In this document: positions 34,996-44,316 of the stretch, in pieces
How positions within the stretch are numbered: the stretch's first letter is position 1
Layout of the letters: each line of letters begins with the position of its first letter
Origin: Pseudomonadota bacterium
GTDB taxonomy: Bacteria; Myxococcota_A; Polyangia; Haliangiales; Haliangiaceae
Length of the DNA: 64,000 nucleotides
Reading direction: 5' to 3'
NCBI GenBank assembly: GCA_022360315.1
Contig: JAKSDA010000434.1
Location: 47,085-111,084, forward strand
The notes under the pieces: generated by a model
What the model was told of the DNA's origin: nothing
The model's database searches: none
What the model saw: only the letters and a program-made list of their open reading frames with translations
Program-made: the position numbers and the translations under genes

Positions 34996-36182
34996 TGGCG
35001 ATGAGATCCCTCGAACTAGCCTTAATCGTGGCTCTCGTGCTCGGCTGCAGTTCCGATCGACAAAAAAAACCACCGGGAGATCAATCAGCGGTCCAGCCAC
35101 CTGGCCAAACGACAGACGACGGCTTCGCCTCTACTGCAGGTACCCCAGGATCGCGAACTGGCAAATCGGGCCAACAGCCCACTGTACTGGCTGCAGTGCT
35201 CGAAAACGACCGGTGGGGCTTCATAAATCGGGATGGAACGTATGCATTCGAAGACCGATGGCCGCTTGTTCGCAATTTTTCGAGCGGTTTGGCGGCGGTC
35301 AACGTGGGAGGCCAGCGGCGTCTGGTGCCCGGCGGCTCGTTGGGCGGCCATTATCAGTATGTCGATGCAACCGGCGACGTGGAGGTGGAAGGGCCGTTTC
35401 CAAACCCGGGAATTTTCTGGAATGGCTACCTGGCCACCATGCTCAAACCCGGCGAGGCCGGCATCATCGATCAGAAGGGCAGAGTTGTCGCGCGCGGTTT
35501 CCGCGATCTGCGCGGCTTCTATGGTGGTCTTTCATACGCCATCAAGGATGACAGGGCTGGCTTTGTGAAGCCCGACGGAACCTGGAAATTCGAACTGCCG
35601 AAAACAACCAAAGTCGGCGCGTTTCACGACGGACTGGTCGCGTTTTCGGAAGACGGCAAAACCTGGGGTTTTCTCGATGAAGCCGGCAAGATTGTCATCG
35701 CGTCTCGATTCGAACAGGCCAGCCAATTCTGGCAGAAGAGGGCACCGGTTCGGCACAAAGGCAAGTGGGGATTTGTCGACCCTACCGGCAAGTTCGTTGG
35801 TCCAGTCGAGTGGGACTCGGCCGGGCCGTGTCTGGAAGAGCGCTGCCCAGTGGCCCGTGGCGACCGATGGGGTTTTGTCGATCTCGCCGGCAAGCTGGTG
35901 ATCGAGCCAAAATATCGAATTGTTCGCGACTTCCACGAAGGGCTGGCCGCAGTGTTGGCCGACAATGGCAAGGTCGGGTACCTCGATAGCCAGGGTGCAT
36001 GGGCCATTGAACCTCAGTTCAAGGCGGCTTATGACTTTAGCTTCGGTCGTGCGATATTTGTCAGCAGGCAAAAAATCGGCTTTATCGACCGCTCGGGCAA
36101 GCCTGTCATTGCGCCGAGGTTTGACCGGGCAAACCGGTTTGTCGACGTCCATCGTTCCAACGAAGACGACCGCAGCGAGTGA
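34995..36182 (+). CDS. WG-repeat lipoprotein
   Basis: 395 residues from ATG 34995 (ATG 35001 also possible). Short signal with lipobox VLGC. About eight WG-type beta repeats follow, each of the form RWGFINRDGTYAFEDRWPLV, KWGFVDPTGKFVGPVEWD, RWGFVDLAGKLVIEPKY or KIGFIDRSGKPVIAPRF. WG repeats form an open beta structure in many secreted and surface proteins of Bacteria; the ligand is unknown. Downstream neighbours are unrelated. Confidence 0.86.
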   Translation: MAMRSLELALIVALVLGCSSDRQKKPPGDQSAVQPPGQTTDDGFASTAGTPGSRTGKSGQQPTVLAAVLENDRWGFINRDGTYAFEDRWPLVRNFSSGLAAVNVGGQRRLVPGGSLGGHYQYVDATGDVEVEGPFPNPGIFWNGYLATMLKPGEAGIIDQKGRVVARGFRDLRGFYGGLSYAIKDDRAGFVKPDGTWKFELPKTTKVGAFHDGLVAFSEDGKTWGFLDEAGKIVIASRFEQASQFWQKRAPVRHKGKWGFVDPTGKFVGPVEWDSAGPCLEERCPVARGDRWGFVDLAGKLVIEPKYRIVRDFHEGLAAVLADNGKVGYLDSQGAWAIEPQFKAAYDFSFGRAIFVSRQKIGFIDRSGKPVIAPRFDRANRFVDVHRSNEDDRSE

Positions 36183-36295
36183 ACGCCAGGCACTGTTTCC
36201 CGGCCAGCGAGAGGGTACAGCACCCCGGCCCTGGCTGATATCGCGGTGTCGAGTCTCGTGGACAGAGCGGGCAGTGGGCGATACATTGGGACTTC

Positions 36296-38056
36296 ATGCA
36301 CGAATATCGGTCGGCACAGGCGGACCCGACAGATGAAGTCGAGACCATTGTGACCCGGGGGCATTCTGCTCCGGGTATGTCCAATGCAATCGAATCTACT
36401 GCCCCGCGCGAGCGGATGCACGTGCAGAGAAGCAGTCGCTTCCCGACCAGAGCCGACGAGGTGATATACGTCCACGGCGTGCAGCGGTTGCGTTTGTGCG
36501 TCGCCTTCTTTGCCATCCTAAGTTTGCTCTCTGCGATCGGCGGATGGACTCTTCCACAGAGCAACACGGCCAAGCTGGTGCTCGGTATAGCGACCGGGCT
36601 GACGTTTTTGATCAGCGTGCCGCTGTGGTGGCTCATGCGCGATCCCAACGCCTTGCGCCGCTGGCACAGCACGGTCTTTGCATTTGCCTGTGTTGTCGCG
36701 ATCATGTCGGCGGCGTACTACTTCGGCCCCCTCTCGGCGGCGGTTTCGCTGATTCCGCTGGGCACATTCGCGTTTGCTCAGAGTGAAGATCATCTGCCGT
36801 CCGGCAAGATCTTGATCGGCCTGGTGACCATCTACGTCGCTCTCTCCACTCTGGTCATGTACGGCGTCCTGGCCGACGGTGCGGTCACTCTTTACAGCGG
36901 CGTATCCGCGACTGACCGACTCGTATTAGTTGTACCGGTTGTGATTATTTTTATCGGCGCGCACGTCATCGGGCGCCAGATTACAGCTTCTGGTCGCGAA
37001 CTACTCGATCGCCACGAAGCTGCCCTGCGCGATCTGGCCCGGCGGCAAGCGCTTCTCGACGAGGCCAGGATGGAGCTCGAGGAAGCCCTACAGGCCGGCG
37101 GAACGGGACGTTATAGCGGGCTCACCGTGGGTTCGTTCGACCTCGGTAATCTGATCGGCCGCGGTGCCATGGGTGAAGTATACGAAGGCCAGCACAGAGG
37201 CACCGGCGAGTCGGCCGCGATCAAACTGCTCCGCCCCGAATCGTCTGCCAATCCCCGCCTGGTGCAACGCTTTTTGCGCGAGGTCGCGATCGCTGCATCG
37301 CTCGATTCGCTCCATGTGGTCCGGGTGCTCGAAGTTCCCGCCGAGGATTCTCGCGTGCAATATCTGGCCATGGAGCGACTGCGCGGCCAATCGCTGGCCG
37401 AGATACTGCAAATCCGGTCCCGGCTCGATGTCGACGAGGTCGTGGAACTGCTCGGTCAGATCGGCGCCGGCATTGCCGCAGCCCACCGCGCCGGTATCGT
37501 GCATCGCGATCTCAAGCCCCAAAATGTCTTTCACCACCGTCAAGAAAAGTCGCAGTACATCTGGAAAGTGCTCGATTTTGGCGTTTCCAAGCTGATGTGG
37601 AGCGAAGGGACTCTGACCGGCTCGCGCATTGTCGGCACTCCTGGATTCATGGCGCCCGAACAGGCCCAAGGGGTAGAGGTCGATCACCGCACCGACCTCT
37701 ACGCCCTGGGAGTCATCGCCTATCGCGCGTTGACCGGCTGCCCTGCCTTCAGTGGGGATAAGCTGGCCAATGTGGTATTTCGGGTCGTCCACGAGATGCC
37801 CATACGGCCGTCTTCATTTCCCGGCATCGACGTCGCGATGGACAGCGTCCTCGCCGTGGCGATGGCCAAAAATCCCGATTTGCGCTTCACCCATCCCGAT
37901 CAGCTGGCCGAAGCGGTCGACGCTGCCGGGAGCGGTCTGGTGAGCGCCGCGGTCGAAAAACGGGTCGAGCAGGTGTACGCGACCCATCGATGGCGGAACC
38001 CGCCCAAAGATTTGAACCCTGGCATTCGGCCCAGCGACGCGACCCAAGAGCTGTGA
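36296..38056 (+). CDS. Ser/Thr protein kinase with N-terminal polytopic membrane domain
   Basis: 586 residues. Unlike most bacterial kinases, the membrane part comes first: about six hydrophobic segments (about 66-84, 94-113, 125-142, 143-161, 172-190, 208-227), then a charged coiled-coil linker (about 228-268, DRHEAALRDLARRQALLDEAR), then the kinase (about 281-545): GRGAMGEV, catalytic K310, HRDLKPQN (403-410), DFG (427-429), TPGFMAPEQ. No extracellular sensor domain is obvious, so sensing may be in the membrane. The layout resembles a histidine-kinase input module joined to a Ser/Thr kinase output. It converges with the CapA-like gene 22 bases downstream. Confidence 0.9.
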   Translation: MHEYRSAQADPTDEVETIVTRGHSAPGMSNAIESTAPRERMHVQRSSRFPTRADEVIYVHGVQRLRLCVAFFAILSLLSAIGGWTLPQSNTAKLVLGIATGLTFLISVPLWWLMRDPNALRRWHSTVFAFACVVAIMSAAYYFGPLSAAVSLIPLGTFAFAQSEDHLPSGKILIGLVTIYVALSTLVMYGVLADGAVTLYSGVSATDRLVLVVPVVIIFIGAHVIGRQITASGRELLDRHEAALRDLARRQALLDEARMELEEALQAGGTGRYSGLTVGSFDLGNLIGRGAMGEVYEGQHRGTGESAAIKLLRPESSANPRLVQRFLREVAIAASLDSLHVVRVLEVPAEDSRVQYLAMERLRGQSLAEILQIRSRLDVDEVVELLGQIGAGIAAAHRAGIVHRDLKPQNVFHHRQEKSQYIWKVLDFGVSKLMWSEGTLTGSRIVGTPGFMAPEQAQGVEVDHRTDLYALGVIAYRALTGCPAFSGDKLANVVFRVVHEMPIRPSSFPGIDVAMDSVLAVAMAKNPDLRFTHPDQLAEAVDAAGSGLVSAAVEKRVEQVYATHRWRNPPKDLNPGIRPSDATQEL

Positions 38057-38078
38057 TCCGCATGTATCGGGCCTTCGG

Positions 38079-39347
38079 TCATCGTTTGTGCTCGGCCGCT
38101 CCGGCCACCGCCGCGCCCGGGGCCAGCCGCTCGAGTTGGCGCCGCCAGCTTCTGTGCTCGTCGGGCAAAAGATGGCGCGGTGTGCGGGTTTTGCGATCGA
38201 TGACCACAGGGTGGACGACGACCTCGTTGGCCCGGACGCCGCCGTGGTTGCGTTCGATGACCACTTCGAGGGCGACGGTGAGCCGCTGCACTGGATATGG
38301 ATTGTCGAATAAAAAATTGCCCAGCGAATAGGCGATCACGCCATGGCGGTAGACTTCGATTTGCTGGATCACGTGTGGGTGATGACCGAGAACCACGTGG
38401 GCACCGGCGTCGATCAGGGCGCGCGCGACTCGGCGCTGGCTGTGTCGCGGGCTGGTTTCTTTTTCCCATCCCCAATGCAGCGAGACCACGATGGCATCAG
38501 CCAGGCCCTGGCCGTGCAGGCGGCGGATCACAGGTGAAATCGTATCGACTACATCGCGGTACCGCACATAGGCGACAGCGCTGTTTTGGCTCGGCGTCTT
38601 TTTGCCCTTTAGCCACACGGTAAAGGCCAACACGGCCACGCGCAATCCGCCGCGTTCGAGCAGAGCCGGACGCAGCGCCTCTTCGATGCCGGCCCCGCCA
38701 CCGATCGCGGCGATCCCCGCTTTTTCGAGATGCCGGCGACTCTTGACCACTGCGGCCCGGCCGAAGTCATGAGCGTGGTTGTTGGCGATCGACACGACAT
38801 CGAAGCCAGCCCGGGCCAGGGTCTGCGCATCGGCCGGTTCGGCGCGAAAGGTCAGGCGGCGTGTGGTCTGAAATCGGGCCGGCTCGGCGAGCATAGGGCA
38901 CTCGAGATTGGCAAAGGCGATGTCGGCGCTGCCGATCAGATGCGCGACTGCGGCGAACGGCGATCGGTCGCTTCTGGCCACGCGAAGATAGCGTTTGGAG
39001 CGATCGTAGCGGCCGAACAGTACGTCGCCGACCGCGAGCAAACGCAGCCGTACCTCGCCTTGCTCTGCATCACTCGCCGCGTCGAGCAGCAGCGGTTGCC
39101 CGGTGGCTGTATCGCCGGAATGACCTGCCGTCACCACCCGGGGCGCAGCATCTACCGGGAGATCGGACAGTGCCGGATCGGCGACTCGATCGCCCGCGTG
39201 GCGCGGAGACGGTGATGCACCCTGGCATGCAAGCGCGACCAGTGCGGCACATGAGACCGAGAGGGGCGGACAGGCCGACCCCCGTCGAATCCCCGACTCG
39301 AGCCCGACCATTTCCCGCGAAGGTGCGCTTTTTGGCAGCCGGCTCAT
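38079..39347 (-). CDS. CapA-family metallophosphatase-like lipoprotein
   Basis: 422 residues (an internal ATG at 39311 is also possible). Hydrophobic signal with LVALAC lipobox, then the PGA capsule synthesis CapA fold: LLAVGDVLFGR, FANLECPM, SIANNHAHDFG, VSLHWGWEKE, LGHHPHVIQQ and YSLGNFLFDN. These are the metal and phosphoesterase-like motifs of the family linked to poly-gamma-glutamate export in Bacillus; many members in other phyla act on unknown envelope substrates, and no capB/capC genes are here. Probably periplasmic. Confidence 0.87.
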   Translation of the reverse strand: MSRLPKSAPSREMVGLESGIRRGSACPPLSVSCAALVALACQGASPSPRHAGDRVADPALSDLPVDAAPRVVTAGHSGDTATGQPLLLDAASDAEQGEVRLRLLAVGDVLFGRYDRSKRYLRVARSDRSPFAAVAHLIGSADIAFANLECPMLAEPARFQTTRRLTFRAEPADAQTLARAGFDVVSIANNHAHDFGRAAVVKSRRHLEKAGIAAIGGGAGIEEALRPALLERGGLRVAVLAFTVWLKGKKTPSQNSAVAYVRYRDVVDTISPVIRRLHGQGLADAIVVSLHWGWEKETSPRHSQRRVARALIDAGAHVVLGHHPHVIQQIEVYRHGVIAYSLGNFLFDNPYPVQRLTVALEVVIERNHGGVRANEVVVHPVVIDRKTRTPRHLLPDEHRSWRRQLERLAPGAAVAGAAEHKR

Positions 39348-39495
39348 AAACGTACAAGTTCGCCGCGGTTACCCCCTGCAGCTTCGCGGACAATGGCCGT
39401 CGGCTAGCTCCCCTTGCTATAACGCATTGTTAACACGAAACAGAATCCCCCGGCGTTATTCAATGTATCGAGATTTATGTCCGAACCCAGGAATA

Positions 39496-41019
39496 CTAGG
39501 ATTTGCTGCGCGGGTTGGGATAACCCCACAGGGCAAAGCGGCCGACCGGCTCGTTGACCAGGGTTGGCTGGCCCTGAGAATCCATATGCGTGTCCACCAC
39601 CGAGGCCCGGTCGACCTCGATCTTGGCCAGAGCTCGGCGCTCGAGCGGTGCAAGCGCCGCTCTGGAGACCTGAAAGGGATTGCCGCGGTGGGGAAAAACC
39701 GTCAAAAGACCGGCTCCGTGACCCAGTGCCCGGGCCAGTACGTCGGGCGCTACCCGCGGAACCAGATCCATGCCCATCGGCACCAGCAAGCCAGCAGCGA
39801 GCTCGCACAAGATCTGACCAAGTGGTATCACGTCGATGTTTTCGGCTGCCACCACCAGGATACCGCGATCGGTAACCACGACCTGATGACCGCGCAAACT
39901 GCTTCGCGGCAGAAAATAGACCAGGCGTTTGAGCATGGGCCCCTGGGCAAGCGGAATCAGAGTGGCAATTACATGTCTGGGGGGAACCAGCGACGGGGCC
40001 AGACGAATCGGCACGCCCACCTGGTCGACATCAGAACCCTCCAGATTCTCCCGCGCACGCGGCTTCTCCACGTCGAGTCGGATTCGAGTCAAATTCTCGA
40101 TGCCCGAGAACTCGACCGGGCCGTCGAGCACATCAACCCGATCAATCCGGCCCTCGTGAGCCGAATAACCCCAGAATACATAGAAACTCTGCTCACTAAA
40201 TACGCTGGCACACGAGCTGAGATCGATCAGATGGGTAAAACCGACCTGAACCGCAGCCTGGGGCGTGTTCAGACGGAATACCTCGATACCCGGGGTGGCC
40301 ATGCACAAATCCAGAATGCGCTCGGGCAACTTGCCGACCCGAAAAAGGAGATAACTCGCGTCAGTGGCATCACCAAACGCACTCTGGCCTCTGGGCTTGA
40401 CCAGCGCCACCTCGGCCGGCACCCGGTTGCGCCACAAATATCGGATCACTCCCTCGCCCAGGCCGCGCGCGACTACCAATACCAGTTCACTCCGATCGTC
40501 GGGCCGCAGCTTATCACCCCCTGGTACCCGTCTTAGCGATAGCCGGAAAAGTAGCTTGTGGAAGGGAATGAGCCGCTCTTTGTGGTAGGTCTGAGTGAAA
40601 TCCTCGCCGTGCACCATGATATCGGCATTGTGCGGCAAGGCGTGAATCCCCACCGCATCGTAGCCATACGGTGAACGATCGTCGCGGTATTTGACGAAAT
40701 GTTTGCTCGTCCCGGTATAGATCGTCCCGCCCACAAACTTGGCGCAACGACCGGCACGATCGAGCGTGTAACTCGAAGTCGCCGGGATCCTGACCAACAT
40801 CTCGCGACTCCTCAGCGGGGTGATGGCCTGGTGAATCTCCATCCCCGACAACAACTCGTCGATCGAGGACTCAGCTGAATACAACCGCAGCCACGAAACC
40901 ACGCCCTCCAGGGTGGCAAACGACAACATGCCATAGCGCCCGAGCAGCACGCCGCGCGGATCCGGCGCCACACCGGGAGTCATGAACCTCGACTGGCCAA
41001 GTGCCACATTTTCGAGCAT
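39496..41019 (-). CDS. conserved-looking 507-residue protein of unknown function
   Basis: A single uninterrupted cytoplasmic protein with no signal or membrane segment. It has balanced, globular composition (e.g. GGTIYTGTSKHFVKY, YLLFRVGKLPERILDLCMA, RLVYFLPRSSLRGHQVVVT) and regular beta/alpha alternation. No family motif was recognised. Proteins of this size encoded next to kinase and envelope genes may be parts of conflict or regulatory systems, but that is speculation. A 369-codon plus-strand frame on the same DNA is judged a shadow because the minus product is longer and more protein-like. Confidence 0.6.
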   Translation of the reverse strand: MLENVALGQSRFMTPGVAPDPRGVLLGRYGMLSFATLEGVVSWLRLYSAESSIDELLSGMEIHQAITPLRSREMLVRIPATSSYTLDRAGRCAKFVGGTIYTGTSKHFVKYRDDRSPYGYDAVGIHALPHNADIMVHGEDFTQTYHKERLIPFHKLLFRLSLRRVPGGDKLRPDDRSELVLVVARGLGEGVIRYLWRNRVPAEVALVKPRGQSAFGDATDASYLLFRVGKLPERILDLCMATPGIEVFRLNTPQAAVQVGFTHLIDLSSCASVFSEQSFYVFWGYSAHEGRIDRVDVLDGPVEFSGIENLTRIRLDVEKPRARENLEGSDVDQVGVPIRLAPSLVPPRHVIATLIPLAQGPMLKRLVYFLPRSSLRGHQVVVTDRGILVVAAENIDVIPLGQILCELAAGLLVPMGMDLVPRVAPDVLARALGHGAGLLTVFPHRGNPFQVSRAALAPLERRALAKIEVDRASVVDTHMDSQGQPTLVNEPVGRFALWGYPNPRSKS

Positions 41020-41277
41020 CGACCGAGCCTAGCACTACTTGGCACTGCTCGGTCAGGACGCAGTAGTGCCTGGAGATGATTGAGCAAACCCCCAGCATCA
41101 ACCATGGAGACCGCGGCCTGGAGGTCTCTGTAAGCCGCTTCGGACCAATACTGCGATTTGTCTGCGGACATACTCGAGAAGTACCAGCATGCTCTTCGCA
41201 CAAAACGGCGCGACATCGAGGCCGATCCCGACCATAGACCGATCTACTATGCCGTTGTTCCCACTCGATAGCCGGCC

Positions 41278-42342
41278 GTGGCAAACTATGTGGCACATGA
41301 GATGAGATACGTCAGATTTCGCGCTCCAGCCATCGTCCAGCTGCGCCGGGCGCAACTGATCTTGATGCTCGCCACGTTGGTTCCCACGTTGCTCATCACT
41401 GCGCTCGGCATCATTTTACTGGCCGTCAGGTCGAGTTCTGTGGGCATCATCATCGGCCTCTTGGTGCTGGCGTTCTGCACTACATCGATCACCGGTTACA
41501 TCCTCGGGTCCATGTTCGTGAGCCGCGGCGCGTCGATCGCCCGCGTGCAAAATGACTTTCTATCGGCAGTCTCTCACGAGTTGCGAACACCGCTCACCTC
41601 GATCCGCCTATTCATGGAAACTCTGCGCGATGAGCGTCTGACCGATCCGACCGACAAACGACAGTGCCTCGACCTGCTCGAGCAGGAGGTCGGGCGCCTC
41701 GAAGGGCTGGTCGAACGGCTCATCGAATTGTCGCGCATGGAGACGGGCAAGCATCATTTCGAACGCCAAAACGTGCTCGTCGCTGACGTCGTGCAAGATG
41801 CCATGGCTGCGGTGAATGCGGCGACCCTGCCGGAAAAGATCGCGGTGGAGATCGACATCGAAGACGGTTTGTACGTGACTGGCGACCATGCAGCGCTCAC
41901 TCAGACCGTGGTCAACCTGCTCACCAATGCATGGAAGTACACCCCGTCAGAGGACAAACAGATCAGCCTGGTCGCCCGATCCATGGGCGAGCGGAGAGTC
42001 GAGCTCGTCGTTGCCGACAACGGTCCGGGTATCCCCAAGGGCGAACAGAAACAGATCTTCGACAAATTCGAGCGCGGCAAAGAGGCCATCGATCAGCGCA
42101 AAAGCGGCGTCGGCCTCGGACTGGCAACAGTGCGCGCCATCATTCGCGCCCATAAAGGACGGATCGAATTGCAGTCGCGCCCCGGCCAGGGCTCCGAATT
42201 TCGTATTATACTGCGCCGGCAACGCGACAAATCCAGCGCAGCGGCGCCGGTTCCAGATATGCGATCGGAAAAACCTGCTGACCGCAGCCGAGTAGAGCTG
42301 CCAGATGCCCTAGCGGAACCGAAGCGTTCGCCGCCGACCTAG
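41278..42342 (+). CDS. membrane sensor histidine kinase
   Basis: 354 residues from GTG 41278 (ATG 41302 is an alternative). Two membrane segments (about 27-49 and 54-80) with almost no periplasmic loop, then HisKA with SAVSHELRTP (phospho-accepting H100) and HATPase with NLLTNAWKYTP (N box), ADNGPGIP (G1) and GVGLGLATV (G2). No PAS or HAMP domain. With so small a loop, sensing may occur in the membrane, as in intramembrane-sensing kinases. The response regulator starts 2 bases after the stop, so they form a pair. Confidence 0.92.
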   Translation: MANYVAHEMRYVRFRAPAIVQLRRAQLILMLATLVPTLLITALGIILLAVRSSSVGIIIGLLVLAFCTTSITGYILGSMFVSRGASIARVQNDFLSAVSHELRTPLTSIRLFMETLRDERLTDPTDKRQCLDLLEQEVGRLEGLVERLIELSRMETGKHHFERQNVLVADVVQDAMAAVNAATLPEKIAVEIDIEDGLYVTGDHAALTQTVVNLLTNAWKYTPSEDKQISLVARSMGERRVELVVADNGPGIPKGEQKQIFDKFERGKEAIDQRKSGVGLGLATVRAIIRAHKGRIELQSRPGQGSEFRIILRRQRDKSSAAAPVPDMRSEKPADRSRVELPDALAEPKRSPPT

Positions 42343-42344
42343 TC

Positions 42345-43049
42345 ATGCATTCTGGTCAGCGTATTCTGATCGTCGAGGACGACGAGGCCATCGCGGCTGG
42401 GCTGGCCTTGAATCTGCGCATTGCCGGATACGAGCCCGAGGTGGTCCACGACGGTGAGCACGCCCTCGCAGCTGTGACCGAAATCCAACCGCATCTCATC
42501 TTGCTCGATATCAATCTGCCCAAACAAGACGGCATCTCGCTGCTCGCCGATCTCCGCACTGCGGGACATCAGACTCCGGTTATCATGCTGACAGCGCGTA
42601 TCGACGAGTACGACAAGGTCGCTGCTCTGCGCCTGGGCGCCGACGACTACGTGACCAAACCGTTTGCCCTGGCCGAGCTCATGGCCCGGGTCGATGCAGT
42701 GTTGCGCCGCTCTGGCAACCGCGGGGGCGACCGCCCCGACAATCAGCCGGCCACACTCATACTGTTCGGCGAGATCGCCGTGGATATGGCCACGCGAACC
42801 GCTACTCGCGCCGGCGAGCCGATCAAGCTCACCCATCTGGAATTCGAACTACTCAGCTTTTTGGCACGCCAGCCGTCGAAAGTGTTTTCGCGCGATGAAC
42901 TGCTGCGCCAGGTGTGGGGCCAGACCAGCGGCACGACGCGCACGATCGACAATTTTGTGGGTCAGTTGCGCAGCAAACTGGAGTCAGATCCCGAAAACCC
43001 GCGACACTTCATCACAGTACGTGGCAGCGGATACCGCTTTGATCCATGA
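42345..43049 (+). CDS. OmpR-family response regulator
   Basis: 234 residues: receiver with acidic pocket VEDDEA, phosphorylation site D55 in LLDINLPKQDG, the conserved Lys in DDYVTKPFAL, then a winged-helix DNA-binding domain (THLEFELLSFLARQPSKVF, RTIDNFVGQLRSKLE, ITVRGSGYRF). It is phosphorylated by the adjoining histidine kinase and should bind DNA, possibly controlling the downstream peptidoglycan hydrolase. Confidence 0.94.
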   Translation: MHSGQRILIVEDDEAIAAGLALNLRIAGYEPEVVHDGEHALAAVTEIQPHLILLDINLPKQDGISLLADLRTAGHQTPVIMLTARIDEYDKVAALRLGADDYVTKPFALAELMARVDAVLRRSGNRGGDRPDNQPATLILFGEIAVDMATRTATRAGEPIKLTHLEFELLSFLARQPSKVFSRDELLRQVWGQTSGTTRTIDNFVGQLRSKLESDPENPRHFITVRGSGYRFDP

Positions 43050-43172
43050 GTGCGAAGGGTTGAATTCACCGACCGCCAAGACCGTCCCTGAAATGCTCGA
43101 AGCGTCCGGACTGGCAAAAACTGGACGCACTGCGATAGAAAAGGCACTCTTTCATGCTGTGCGGAGCCGCCA

Positions 43173-44297
43173 ATGAGTAGAGCCCATCTCGACATTGTCC
43201 CATCACCGGGGCCCGATTCTATCAGTGCCGGCCGGCTATTCGAGCAGACCGTGCCACGAGTCGGCATCATTGCAGTGCTGGCCAGTACCATGGTGAGTAC
43301 GGGCGTGAGCTTGGCCGAGGGGCGCGGCAAGTCCAGGACCCACGTCGTCGAGCACGGCGAAACCCTGTGGGAGATCTCACGCAGCTACGGCTGTAATGTC
43401 GACCAGGTCAGGCAGGCCAACGAGATGGGCGGAACCATGATCCGTCCCGGTCAGAAGCTGAGGATTCCGCGCTGTACCGGCCGATCGAGGCGAAAAGCTG
43501 GCTATTCTGGCGGACTCAGCTCGGTCCTGACCCACTACGTGATGTCCGGCGAAACCCTGATCCGCATCGCCAGGCGCTACGACACCACGGTCAAGGACAT
43601 CCGCCGGCGCAATCGCATCCAGGGCAATCTGATCCGGCCCGGCCAAAAACTCCGCGTAGCAGTGGGCAAGGATGGCCGCGGTCGGGCCATCCCGGGCCAA
43701 AGCGTGGGTGAGTCCGACAATGGGCAGCTCATCAATGGCATGCAATTGCCCCGCGGTCTGGGCTATTACCGCAGACGCCCCCACCGCGCCTGGGGGGCCA
43801 ACCACACCATCTTTCACATCCGCCGGGCCATCTCGGTGGTGCGCAGCCGCTTTCCCAAGCTTCACGACCTGGCCATCGGCGATATTTCCGAGCGCAAAGG
43901 CGGCAAGGTCGGCCAGCACAAATCGCACCAATCCGGCCGCGACGCCGATATCGGATTTTATTTCAAGAAAAAGCCCAAAGGGTATCCCAAGAGCTTTGTC
44001 ACCGGCACGAGCGAGAATCTGCATATGGCTGCGACCTGGACCCTGCTCAGGGTTCTGGCCGACACTGCGGGCTCGCCATCGGGGATCGAGAAAATGTTTC
44101 TCGACTACGATCTGCAAAAGCTATTCTACCAGTGGGCCAAAAAACGCGGTGTCACCAAAGACGTTCTTGACCGGATTTTTCAATATCCCCACGGCCGGGG
44201 CACCGCGCGCGGCGTGATCCGGCATATTGCCGGCCACAGCGGCCACGTGCACATCCGTTTCAAGTGCCCCAACGGCGACAAGGCGTGCAAACCGTAA
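43173..44297 (+). CDS. LysM-containing MepA-like peptidoglycan endopeptidase
   Basis: 374 residues. A signal-like or anchor segment (about 29-48), two LysM repeats (about 56-99 VEHGETLWEISRSYGCNV and 120-163 VMSGETLIRIARRYDTTV) for peptidoglycan binding, then a penicillin-insensitive murein endopeptidase (M74) domain: QHKSHQSGRDADIGFYF gives the zinc ligands H252 and D259 with the family's spacing, and SGHVHIRF the third histidine. It should cut D,D crosslinks in the periplasm. It follows the two-component pair by 123 bases, which suggests cell-wall stress or growth control. Confidence 0.92.
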   Translation: MSRAHLDIVPSPGPDSISAGRLFEQTVPRVGIIAVLASTMVSTGVSLAEGRGKSRTHVVEHGETLWEISRSYGCNVDQVRQANEMGGTMIRPGQKLRIPRCTGRSRRKAGYSGGLSSVLTHYVMSGETLIRIARRYDTTVKDIRRRNRIQGNLIRPGQKLRVAVGKDGRGRAIPGQSVGESDNGQLINGMQLPRGLGYYRRRPHRAWGANHTIFHIRRAISVVRSRFPKLHDLAIGDISERKGGKVGQHKSHQSGRDADIGFYFKKKPKGYPKSFVTGTSENLHMAATWTLLRVLADTAGSPSGIEKMFLDYDLQKLFYQWAKKRGVTKDVLDRIFQYPHGRGTARGVIRHIAGHSGHVHIRFKCPNGDKACKP

Positions 44298-44316
44298 CAG
44301 GTCGGGCACAGCCCGG

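Noticed and set aside
39427..40536. 369-codon plus-strand frame over the unknown 507-residue gene
   Set aside because: Composition (Gln, Arg, His runs) and lack of a ribosome site fit a shadow; the minus product is longer and more globular.
41019..41277. Sigma-54 promoter (TTGGCACTGCTC) near 41038
   Set aside because: TGGCAC is present but no GC element at the right distance follows.
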